From CAXBNB01 sp040222275 (lineage in GTDB: Bacteria; Bacteroidota; Bacteroidia; Cytophagales; Cyclobacteriaceae), in assembly GCA_040222275.1 (NCBI GenBank), contig JAVKDJ010000034.1:85416-149415 (forward strand): a DNA stretch of 64,000 bases, read 5' to 3'. The translations under genes and the position numbers were made by a program. Shown piece after piece: positions 1-6,649 of this stretch. Under the pieces are notes generated by a model. It was not told the DNA's origin. It worked only from the letters and a program-made list of their open reading frames with translations, and did not search any database. Every line of letters begins with the position of its first letter. The first letter of the stretch is position 1.

Positions 1-122
1 GTATAGTAATTATTCTTCATCGTTGCAGCGAATTCAATTTAGGTGCAAATTATGCATGTGTATGTAGCATTTCAGGTAAATCTACTATCGATCAAAAGTG
101 CCCTGTCTAAACTTATAGTATA

Positions 123-156
123 TGTGAATAATACAATGGTATTTGTGAATAATACA
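123..156. repeat. Two 13-bp direct repeats in the leader of the sugar operon
   Basis: TGTGAATAATACA occurs at 123-135 and again at 144-156, exactly 21 bp (about two helical turns) apart and about 100 bp before the first gene of the operon. A TATTTTTG sequence at 161-168 fits the Bacteroidota -7 box (TAnnTTTG), although no well-spaced -33 TTG precedes it. The layout suggests a regulator site overlapping a promoter; that is inference. I see no gene in positions 1-251. Confidence 0.4.
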
Positions 157-251
157 GGCCTATTTTTGCTATACAGCAAAATTTAAGTACTTTTCGTATA
201 AATATTTCAACTGAACAGATTGAATACCAGTCTCTAATTATCCCTCAAAAC

Positions 252-947
252 ATGAAACCAATAGTTCAAATTTCCCTCGACCTTACAGACATAGACGAAG
301 CACTGGAAACTGCAGCAATGGCCATGAAAGCCGGAGTGGATTGGCTGGAGGCTGGCACCCCCCTGATCCTGGCAGAAGGCCTACACGGTGTGCGAAAGTT
401 GAGGGAAGCTTTTCCGGACACCCCCATTGTGGCCGACCTGAAAACCATGGATGGGGGCTATCTGGAAGCTGAGATGATGGCCAAGGCGGGTGCTACCCAT
501 GTAGTGGTTATGGCCAGGGCGCATGAAGAAACTATTAAATGCGTGGTGAAAGCTGGAAAAGACTATGGGGTAAAAGTAATGGGCGACAATCTGGGTGCAC
601 CAGACATGGTGGCTGCAGCCAAGTGGCTGGAGGACCTTGGGTGCGACTATGTGATCCATCATATAGGGTACGATGAGAGAAGGGGCATTGCTGCCCAGGG
701 TAAACGCATGCCAAGCCCGCTTGATCAATTGCGTGAAGTTGTAGATGCGGTCTCTATCCCGGTGCAGGCTGTAGGTGGGCTGTCACTAGAGCAGGCCATC
801 AAGTGCCCTCAATATGGTGCTCCTCTGGTAGTTTTGGGCGCCCCGCTTACTATCGATGCAGATGCATTCAAAACCGCAAGTGGCAATCTCGAAGAATCCC
901 TACGCATGATTTGCAATGCGATACATGGGCATGTTGATATTACTTAA
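252..947 (+). CDS. 3-keto-L-gulonate-6-P decarboxylase / 3-hexulose-6-P synthase family protein
   Basis: A 231-residue protein of the orotidine-5'-phosphate decarboxylase superfamily, a (beta/alpha)8 barrel that acts on sugar phosphates through a Mg-bound enediolate. The family signature DLKTMD lies at residues 62-67, giving the D-x-K-x-x-D metal and acid residues at the usual positions. Members either decarboxylate 3-keto-L-gulonate 6-phosphate (UlaD) or condense formaldehyde with ribulose 5-phosphate (HPS). Residue 112 is Asp and the VGGL strand begins with Ala-Val, which from memory looks more HPS-like than UlaD-like, but the following HHIG segment fits neither cleanly and no hexuloisomerase gene is adjacent. 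First gene of a tight operon with two dehydrogenases and an isomerase, so a sugar-acid catabolic role is likely. Substrate unknown. Confidence 0.85.
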   Translation: MKPIVQISLDLTDIDEALETAAMAMKAGVDWLEAGTPLILAEGLHGVRKLREAFPDTPIVADLKTMDGGYLEAEMMAKAGATHVVVMARAHEETIKCVVKAGKDYGVKVMGDNLGAPDMVAAAKWLEDLGCDYVIHHIGYDERRGIAAQGKRMPSPLDQLREVVDAVSIPVQAVGGLSLEQAIKCPQYGAPLVVLGAPLTIDADAFKTASGNLEESLRMICNAIHGHVDIT

Positions 948-974
948 GCAACAACTATAAACATACGAAACACA

Positions 975-2012
975 ATGGCAACAAATGAGAACATTCCTGC
1001 TGTAGTCAATTTTGCCCCTGAAAAAGGGTCTGTTGAGATCAGGGAAATATCCAGGCCAGAAATTGACGAAGATGATGTACTGCTGGAAGTGGCAAACGTA
1101 GGGGTTTGTGGGAGCGACCTGCACCAATGGACATCCAACCACAGTTGGCCTGTCAATTACCCTATAGTGCTGGGGCATGAATTCGGGGGCCATATCGTGG
1201 AATTGGGAAGCCGTGTGACGACCTGGAAATTGGGCGATAGGGTAGTAAGTGAAACAGCCGCCGTGATCAACCCAAACAGCGCCCTGACCAGAACCGGGCT
1301 TTACAACCTCGATCCGGACAGAAAAGGCTTTGGCTATGGGGTAAATGGTGCCATGACCAGATTTGTAAAAGTTCCAGCAAGGTGCCTCCACCATGTTCCG
1401 TACCACCTGTCGTTTGAAAAAGCATGCCTTACTGAACCCTGCTGTGTGGCCTACAATTCAGTAGCGGTCAACTCCAATATAAAACCCGGCGATCGTGTGA
1501 TTGTACTGGGGCCTGGTACCATAGGCATCTTATGTGCCGCTGTTGCCAGGCTTTGTGGTGCCGAAGTAGCCATTGTAGGCCTGAAGAATGATCGCAACAG
1601 AATAGAGATTGCCAAAAAATATGGTTGCGATGGCATAATTGGGGATGCTACAGAATGGGCCATGGACAGGGATGGCCTTGGTGCCGATCTGGTAATAGAT
1701 GCGGCTGGTTCAAGCATCACCCTGAAAATAGCCATGGAATTGGTTCGGCCAAAAGGACAGATTACAAAGGTGGGTTGGGGACCAGAACCGCTGGGTTTTT
1801 CCCTTGATCCATTGGTTCAAAAAAACGTGACCCTGCAGGGTAGTTTTAGCCACAACTGGCCTATCTGGGAAAAGGTAATCACACTCCTGGCCGAAGGCAC
1901 TTTGGATGTCAGCCCCATTATTGGTGGTGTGTGGCCCATCACTTCATGGGAAGAAGCCTTTGAAAAAATGCACAGTGGGGAAGTCGTGAAAAGTGTGCTC
2001 AAACCCGTGTAG
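975..2012 (+). CDS. Zinc-dependent MDR alcohol/sugar dehydrogenase
   Basis: A 345-residue medium-chain dehydrogenase that should oxidise a sugar or polyol hydroxyl with NAD(P)+. The catalytic zinc ligands are visible: Cys45 in GVCGSD, His68-Glu69 in GHEF, and a later TEP. The Rossmann dinucleotide motif is VLGPGTIG near residue 175. The segment between about residues 88 and 118, where most zinc MDR enzymes carry four cysteines for the structural zinc, has none. The start lies 27 bp after the preceding gene and the stop 2 bp before the next, so all are probably cotranscribed. L-threonine or sorbitol dehydrogenase-like naming would be a guess; only the family is certain. Confidence 0.9.
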   Translation: MATNENIPAVVNFAPEKGSVEIREISRPEIDEDDVLLEVANVGVCGSDLHQWTSNHSWPVNYPIVLGHEFGGHIVELGSRVTTWKLGDRVVSETAAVINPNSALTRTGLYNLDPDRKGFGYGVNGAMTRFVKVPARCLHHVPYHLSFEKACLTEPCCVAYNSVAVNSNIKPGDRVIVLGPGTIGILCAAVARLCGAEVAIVGLKNDRNRIEIAKKYGCDGIIGDATEWAMDRDGLGADLVIDAAGSSITLKIAMELVRPKGQITKVGWGPEPLGFSLDPLVQKNVTLQGSFSHNWPIWEKVITLLAEGTLDVSPIIGGVWPITSWEEAFEKMHSGEVVKSVLKPV

Positions 2013-2014
2013 TC

Positions 2015-2815
2015 ATGAGACTGAAAGGTAAAGTAATCATCGTCACTGGCAGCACTACAGGCATTGGCAAAGCCATCGCCAAACGGTGCGTGCTGGAAGG
2101 TGCCAGCGTGGTAGTGCATGGTCTGGAAGAAAAATGGGGGCAATCCGTGGTGTCTGAATTGGGAGCCGACAAAGCGGTACTCCATATAGAAGAGATCAGT
2201 AACCAGGGAGCTGCTGACCGGCTTGTGGCACTTGCCATACAAACCTATGGAAAACTGGATGCTGTGGTGAACAATGCTGCCAAAGTCGCTTCTTCGGATA
2301 TCCAATCGACCGACAAAGGTTTTCTGCAAAAAATTTTTGAAATCAATACGATAGCACCATTTGAGCTGATCAAAGCCGCATTACCGCATCTCTCTGAAGC
2401 CTGCGGTTGTGTGTTGAATATCGGTTCGGTAAATGCCTGGAGTGGCGAACCCAACCTTCTGGGCTATAGCATGTCCAAGGGTGCATTGATGACCATGACG
2501 CGCAACCTTGGCGACACCCTGCATCGGGAAAATGGGGTACGTGTAAACCAGGTCAATCCGGGATGGGTACTCACAGAAACCGAAATCAGCAGAAAAGAAG
2601 CCCATGGCCTTAAAAAAAACTGGTACGAAGATATACCAAATAGGTATGCCCCGGTCGGGAGAATCCTACTACCGGAAGAAATAGCTTCTGCGGCCATTTA
2701 TTGGCTCAGCGATGAAAGCGGGCCTATCAGCGGCCAGGTAACAGACCTGGAGCAGTATCCCATGATAGGGCGAAATGCGCCTAAAAACCCAACAACAATC
2801 CATAAAAAAAAATAA
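2015..2815 (+). CDS. SDR family NAD(P)-dependent oxidoreductase
   Basis: A 266-residue classical short-chain dehydrogenase/reductase. The cofactor motif TGSTTGIG is at residues 11-18, the NNAA structural motif near residue 90, and the catalytic Ser...Tyr-x3-Lys set appears as NIGSVN and YSMSKG. After the typical C-terminus there is a short basic tail (KNPTTIHKKK). It begins 2 bp after the zinc dehydrogenase gene and ends 4 bp before the isomerase gene, so it belongs to the same operon and probably catalyses another redox step on the same sugar. The substrate cannot be read from the sequence. Confidence 0.9.
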   Translation: MRLKGKVIIVTGSTTGIGKAIAKRCVLEGASVVVHGLEEKWGQSVVSELGADKAVLHIEEISNQGAADRLVALAIQTYGKLDAVVNNAAKVASSDIQSTDKGFLQKIFEINTIAPFELIKAALPHLSEACGCVLNIGSVNAWSGEPNLLGYSMSKGALMTMTRNLGDTLHRENGVRVNQVNPGWVLTETEISRKEAHGLKKNWYEDIPNRYAPVGRILLPEEIASAAIYWLSDESGPISGQVTDLEQYPMIGRNAPKNPTTIHKKK

Positions 2816-2819
2816 TACT

Positions 2820-3710
2820 ATGCCCAAACTAGCTGCTTTTCCCAAAGCCTTTATGAATGCCCTTTGCCATGATGGCACCATGCGTGTAGCCGAATGGATT
2901 GAACTTGCCGTACAACTGGATATTGAAGGCCTGGAATGGTATGCCGGCTTTTTGGAAATGAAAGACAGAAAAAACTGGCCGGTTTTTAGGCAAATGGTGG
3001 AAGATCATGGAAAGGAAATACCCATGATGTGTTGTTCGCCGGATTTTACGCATCCGGATAGTAGCTTTCGACAAAAGGAAATAGAAAAGCAAAAGGAATG
3101 GATAGACATGACCTACACCCTTGGTGGTTCTTACTGCAGGGTACTATCCGGCCAAAGGCGCCCGGAACTTTCCATAGATGAAGGGGTGAAATATGCCGCA
3201 GATTGCATCCTAACGTGCTTGCCTTATGCAGAAGAGAGGAACATTACCCTGATCATAGAAAACCATTACAAAGACGACTTTTGGAAATTCCCGGAGTTTG
3301 CCCAAAAGATGGAAATTTTTTGCCAATTGCTGGACAGTATCCACCACCCTTTCTTTGGGGTAAACTACGACCCCAGCAACACCTTTCTGGCTGGCGAAGA
3401 CCCTTTAGAGTTGCTCTACAAAGTATCTAACCGGGTGGTCACCATGCATGCTAGCGACCGCTACCTGAAATCAGGCACCATCGAAGACCTGAGGAATGAA
3501 GAACTTGGGGCCGTAGGCTATGCCAAAAGGTTGAGCCATGGGGAAATCGGAAAGGGGTTAAACGACTATGACGCCATCTTCTCTGAACTTAAAAAGGTAG
3601 GCTTTGACAGCTGGATAAGTATAGAAGATGGGGTAGATGGCATGGACCAACTCGAAAGAAGTGTCGCTTTTCTTAGAAAAAAAATCAAACAACACTGGCC
3701 TGAGGGTTGA
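2820..3710 (+). CDS. Sugar phosphate isomerase/epimerase (xylose-isomerase-like TIM barrel)
   Basis: A 296-residue protein of the AP-endonuclease-2 / xylose-isomerase-like TIM-barrel superfamily, which includes hexulose-phosphate and inosose isomerases. Recognisable metal-ligand strands are IIENHY (Glu), NYDPSN (Asp), TMHASD (His) and SIEDG (Glu). An in-frame start exists at 2775 inside the SDR gene, but ATG 2820, 4 bp after that gene's stop, gives a normal N-terminus (MPKLAAFPKA) and was chosen. It closes the four-gene operon. Together with the UlaD/HPS-like enzyme it resembles the decarboxylase plus 3-epimerase order of ascorbate-type pathways, but the substrate is unknown. The last codons and downstream sequence are duplicated 821 bp further on. 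Confidence 0.85.
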   Translation: MPKLAAFPKAFMNALCHDGTMRVAEWIELAVQLDIEGLEWYAGFLEMKDRKNWPVFRQMVEDHGKEIPMMCCSPDFTHPDSSFRQKEIEKQKEWIDMTYTLGGSYCRVLSGQRRPELSIDEGVKYAADCILTCLPYAEERNITLIIENHYKDDFWKFPEFAQKMEIFCQLLDSIHHPFFGVNYDPSNTFLAGEDPLELLYKVSNRVVTMHASDRYLKSGTIEDLRNEELGAVGYAKRLSHGEIGKGLNDYDAIFSELKKVGFDSWISIEDGVDGMDQLERSVAFLRKKIKQHWPEG

Positions 3711-3826
3711 TTATTTACGCTCTTTCGAATTGTGAAAATATTACGTGGGTGAAAAATCAAGGCTTTACTAAACTTTGAAAGTTTAATAAAGCTGGTTTAT
3801 AATTTCCAGCTATAGGTTTTATTCCT
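3693..3826. repeat. 134-bp direct repeat, left copy (flanks toxin-antitoxin module)
   Basis: This segment holds the last five codons and stop of the isomerase gene and about 115 bp of downstream DNA. It recurs nearly identically at 4514-4648 (three differences: one extra T, one A/G, one T/C). Within it, 3762-3776 and 3778-3792 form a 15-bp hairpin with one mismatch, followed by a shorter GCTGG/CCAGC hairpin, so it may serve as the operon terminator. The DNA between the two copies carries only the toxin-antitoxin pair. Confidence 0.95.
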
Positions 3827-3868
3827 TATAAAGCTATCCTTTCCTCTGGCACATTTTCACTCTTTCTA

Positions 3869-3899
3869 TTGTTAATATGTATCCAAGTGAATACATTTG
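3869..3899 (+). promoter_or_regulatory. Bacteroidota promoter with dyad operator for the toxin-antitoxin operon
   Basis: TTG at 3869-3871 and TACATTTG at 3892-3899 are separated by 20 bp, a good match to the phylum consensus TTG-N19..23-TAnnTTTG. An imperfect dyad, GTATCCAAGTGAATAC at 3879-3894 (outer arms GTATnC / GnATAC), overlaps the -7 box, where an antitoxin would be expected to bind for autorepression. The transcription start would fall within a few bases of the toxin ATG at 3903, so the message may be leaderless. Activity is inferred, not shown. Confidence 0.6.
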
Positions 3900-3902
3900 T
3901 GC

Positions 3903-4211
3903 ATGTTTTCTATAGAAAAGACCAATGAATTCGATAAGTGGTTGAGGAAATTGAAAGACAAGCGAGCGAAGGCCAAAATACTTTTTAGAATTCAACGAAT
4001 AGAAGAACATGGCAACTTTGGAGACTGTGAGCCCATCGGTCAAGGCATCAGTGAATTACGCATTCATTATGCGAAAGGCTACAGGGTATATTTAAAGGAT
4101 ATGAATGGCAGAATTGTTCTCCTTTTGAACGGCGGGGATAAATCATCCCAACAAAAGGATATTGAAAAAGCAAAGCAACTCTGGTTAGATTACAAAAATG
4201 AAATCGATTGA
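3903..4211 (+). CDS. Type II toxin, RelE/ParE superfamily (HigB-like)
   Basis: A 102-residue RelE-superfamily toxin of the addiction-module killer type, expected to be a ribosome-dependent mRNA endonuclease. Seen: the N-terminal pattern FDKWLRKLKDKRAKAKI, the SELRIHYAKGYRVYL strand pair typical of the fold, and the C-terminal LLNGGDKSSQQKDIEKAK segment. A TTG two codons upstream (3897) is part of the promoter -7 box, so ATG 3903 is preferred. Toxin first, antitoxin second, 2 bp apart, is the HigBA order. The pair is inserted between 134-bp direct repeats. Confidence 0.9.
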   Translation: MFSIEKTNEFDKWLRKLKDKRAKAKILFRIQRIEEHGNFGDCEPIGQGISELRIHYAKGYRVYLKDMNGRIVLLLNGGDKSSQQKDIEKAKQLWLDYKNEID

Positions 4212-4213
4212 TC

Positions 4214-4501
4214 ATGGCAACAAAAAAAACATCCAAATTCGAAATCGCAGAATATTTAGATGATGACGAGATGATTGCAGAATATCTTAACTCAGTTCTG
4301 GAAGATGGGGATTCAGCAGATATATTAACTGCAATTGGACATGTTGCCAAGGCTCAGGGAATGTCAAAAATTGCTGAAAAAACAGGCCTTAGCAGACCAA
4401 GTCTTTATAAAGCGCTATCAAAGGGGGCTAAGCCACAATTCGAAACGATTTTGAAGGTTTTAAGGGCAGTCGGAAGTAACCTTCATGTAGGAACTGCTTG
4501 A
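4214..4501 (+). CDS. Antitoxin with XRE-type HTH (HigA-like addiction-module antidote)
   Basis: A 95-residue antitoxin. Its N-terminal half (FEIAEYLDDDEMIAEYLNSV) matches the putative addiction-module antidote family, and its C-terminal half is an XRE-like helix-turn-helix with the recognition region KIAEKTGLSRPSLYKALS. It should neutralise the toxin encoded just upstream and repress the shared promoter through the dyad at 3879-3894. An in-frame TTG at 4208 overlaps the toxin stop; ATG 4214 was taken because it gives the family N-terminus MATKKT. The gene ends 12 bp before the right copy of the long direct repeat. Confidence 0.9.
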   Translation: MATKKTSKFEIAEYLDDDEMIAEYLNSVLEDGDSADILTAIGHVAKAQGMSKIAEKTGLSRPSLYKALSKGAKPQFETILKVLRAVGSNLHVGTA

Positions 4502-4513
4502 AGATACAAGCAT

Positions 4514-4648
4514 CACTGGCCTGAGGGTTGATTATTTACGCTCTTTCGAATTTGTGAAAATATTACGTGGGTGAAAAATCAAGGCTTTACTAAACTTTGA
4601 AAGTTTAGTAAAGCTGGTTTATAATTTCCAGCTATAGGTTTCATTCCT
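4514..4648. repeat. 135-bp direct repeat, right copy
   Basis: Second copy of the segment at 3693-3826. It starts with a fossil of the isomerase 3' end (CACTGGCCTGAGGGTTGA) that is not part of any reading frame here. In this copy the central hairpin is perfect: 15-bp arms at 4584-4598 and 4600-4614 around a single G. The following 100 bp up to the sulfatase start contain no gene. Confidence 0.95.
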
Positions 4649-4768
4649 ACATTAGGGTTGATTTGTTCATTTTGCTCCTATCATAGCGCATCTGATTCGC
4701 TAAAAAGTAAACTTTGCACACAAATTGTATAATTCATTAGATTAGTGGGTGAAAAAAAACTTCAATCT

Positions 4769-6265
4769 ATGAATTATAACAATTTAGGAACCTTTAGCTT
4801 ACTAGCGATACCGTTTGTGCTACTAATGGCCTGTGGCAAGAAAAGTCCACAAGAAAGCCCAGCCCCTCCCAACCTTGTATTGATCATTGCCGATGACATG
4901 AACTGGGACGATAGTGGCGCTTATGGCCACCCCAACATCAAAACCCCGAACATCGATCAACTGGCAAAACACGGGATGAGATTTTCGCAGGCTTTCCTCA
5001 CCACCAGTTCGTGCAGTCCCAGCCGAACCAGCATTATCACTGGCAAATACCCACACAATACCGATGCGGAACAGTTGCACTGGCCATTACCTGAAGGACA
5101 CCTTACCTTCGTAGAGCAATTGAAAACCGCTGGCTATTGGACAGGGCTGGCCGGGAAGTACCACCTGGGTGATGCGGTCAGGGACGACTTCAACAAGATC
5201 ATGGAAGTAGGTACTGCGGGATTTCAGGTTGGCCCGGATGGCAAACAACGAAAAGCTAAGGGAGACGGCAGTGGTTGTGAATCGTGGGTGCCGTTGATAA
5301 AAAGCAGACCGGAAAATCAGCCATTTTTCCTGTGGTTGGCCGCTGTTGACCCACACAGGTCGTATAATGAAGGTGCCATCGAATACCCTCACACTCCTGC
5401 CGATGTTGTTCTGCCCCCGTATTTTCCCGACACTGACAGTGTGAGAAAAGATTTTGCACTCTACTATGACGAGATATCCAGGATGGACGGATATGTAGGA
5501 GAGGTAATGGCAGAGTTGGAAAAACAGGGCGTAGCAGAAAACACTCTTGTGCTGTTCATATCCGACAATGGCAGGCCTTTCCCGAGGGACAAAACAACAC
5601 TCTATGAAGGTGGAATAAAGACTCCCTGGATAGTAAAATGGCCAGCCAGGGTAAAAGCCGGAAGTGTAAATAACAATTTGATCAGCTCGATAGACATTGC
5701 ACCTACATTTACAAAACTGGCAGGCCTTGCCCCATCTACTGACCATGAAGGGATAGACTTTGCGCCCTTACTGGATGAGAAGGCTAAACCTGTGCGGGAC
5801 GACATTTATGCCGAGGACCACTGGCACGACTATGAAGATTATACCCGGGCAGTACGCACCACCCGATATAAATACATTAAAAACTTCTACACCGATCTGC
5901 CCAACACACCATCTGCGGATGCGTTTAACAGCCTCACCTTTCAAAGCATGTTGAGTGAAAAGGCTAACGGACAACTGAACCAGGCACAGTTGAGGTGTTT
6001 TGAGGTTCCCCGACCTGAAGAGGAATTGTATGATATAATTTCTGATCCTAACGAGCTGAACAACCTGGCCCAAAGCCCGGAACATGCAGAAGCCCTGACC
6101 GACATGAGAAACCGACTGCAAAGAATGCGAAAAAAAACAAAGGATTACATTCCGGAAGTGAGGACTCCCGATGAATTCGATCGGTTCACAGGCAAACCTA
6201 CTCCTGCCCGCATGAGGCCCAGGCCATCTAAAGCAGAAATGATGAAGGATTTAGTCAAGAATTGA
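4769..6265 (+). CDS. Lipoprotein sulfatase (formylglycine-dependent, arylsulfatase family)
   Basis: A 498-residue sulfatase that should hydrolyse sulfate esters, probably on a carbohydrate, at the cell envelope. The N-terminus is a lipoprotein signal with lipobox LMAC (Cys22). IIADDMNWDD gives the calcium aspartates, and CSPSR at residues 82-86 is the maturation motif in which Cys82 becomes formylglycine. A further metal site is ISDNGRPFPR. A GTG start 24 bp upstream is possible, but ATG 4769 gives the cleaner signal peptide. No sulfatase-maturing enzyme is in the window. Neighbouring sugar-metabolism genes make breakdown of a sulfated glycan plausible, but no glycoside hydrolase or SusCD pair is adjacent. 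Confidence 0.93.
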   Translation: MNYNNLGTFSLLAIPFVLLMACGKKSPQESPAPPNLVLIIADDMNWDDSGAYGHPNIKTPNIDQLAKHGMRFSQAFLTTSSCSPSRTSIITGKYPHNTDAEQLHWPLPEGHLTFVEQLKTAGYWTGLAGKYHLGDAVRDDFNKIMEVGTAGFQVGPDGKQRKAKGDGSGCESWVPLIKSRPENQPFFLWLAAVDPHRSYNEGAIEYPHTPADVVLPPYFPDTDSVRKDFALYYDEISRMDGYVGEVMAELEKQGVAENTLVLFISDNGRPFPRDKTTLYEGGIKTPWIVKWPARVKAGSVNNNLISSIDIAPTFTKLAGLAPSTDHEGIDFAPLLDEKAKPVRDDIYAEDHWHDYEDYTRAVRTTRYKYIKNFYTDLPNTPSADAFNSLTFQSMLSEKANGQLNQAQLRCFEVPRPEEELYDIISDPNELNNLAQSPEHAEALTDMRNRLQRMRKKTKDYIPEVRTPDEFDRFTGKPTPARMRPRPSKAEMMKDLVKN

Positions 6266-6386
6266 TTTTATGGCAAGTTAAGGAACAAGGCACCACTGCT
6301 ACAACTTATATTCTTCTACAAAATGACGGATGTATTGTGGCAGTTGGGTGCCAAGGTAGTAAGGTAAATTCATTAAAAGAAAGGGT

Positions 6387-6412
6387 ACCCCGCCTGGGGT
6401 TCTAGTTTTTTC
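6387..6412 (+). terminator. Possible rho-independent terminator
   Basis: ACCCC-GCCT-GGGGT (6387-6400) is followed after five bases by a T-run, which fits an intrinsic terminator. It lies 120 bp past the sulfatase stop, further than usual, and the stem is short. Confidence 0.4.
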
Positions 6413-6501
6413 TACTGCAAACTTCCCGGCATATATGCGAATGATTTGGAGATTTTATTCCACTCCTAAAGCGAAGAATATAAGCTCATGTTCCTACCTT
6501 C

Positions 6502-6581
6502 TTGTAACAAAGTCAAGGCATTTTATTCTATTTTTTGTCACAAAGTCAGGGTAAATTATTTAAATATTTGTAACAAAGTCA
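6502..6581. repeat. Three 14-bp iterons with exact 33-bp period
   Basis: TTGTAACAAAGTCA at 6502-6515, TTGTCACAAAGTCA at 6535-6548 and TTGTAACAAAGTCA at 6568-6581. Start-to-start spacing is 33 bp both times, three helical turns, with AT-rich spacers of unrelated sequence. Each core TTGTnACAA is a small palindrome. They lie between two convergent genes where a promoter is not expected, so they may be binding sites left from a mobile-element end. The 384-bp gap 6266-6649 contains no other supported feature beyond the hairpin at 6387. Confidence 0.8.
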
Positions 6582-6649
6582 GCCCAAGTAAATTTAATTA
6601 ACTGATATTCAACATATTAATTTAAACAGAAAATCAAACAACATGCCTG

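Noticed and set aside
900..1406. 168-residue minus-strand frame opposite the dehydrogenase gene
   Set aside because: It lies wholly antisense to a well-supported enzyme gene and has no recognisable domain or signal.
3693..4648. Integron attC sites flanking the toxin-antitoxin cassette
   Set aside because: The repeat length and TA cargo fit, but I found no GTTRRRY/RYYYAAC core sites, and the repeat contains part of the neighbouring gene.
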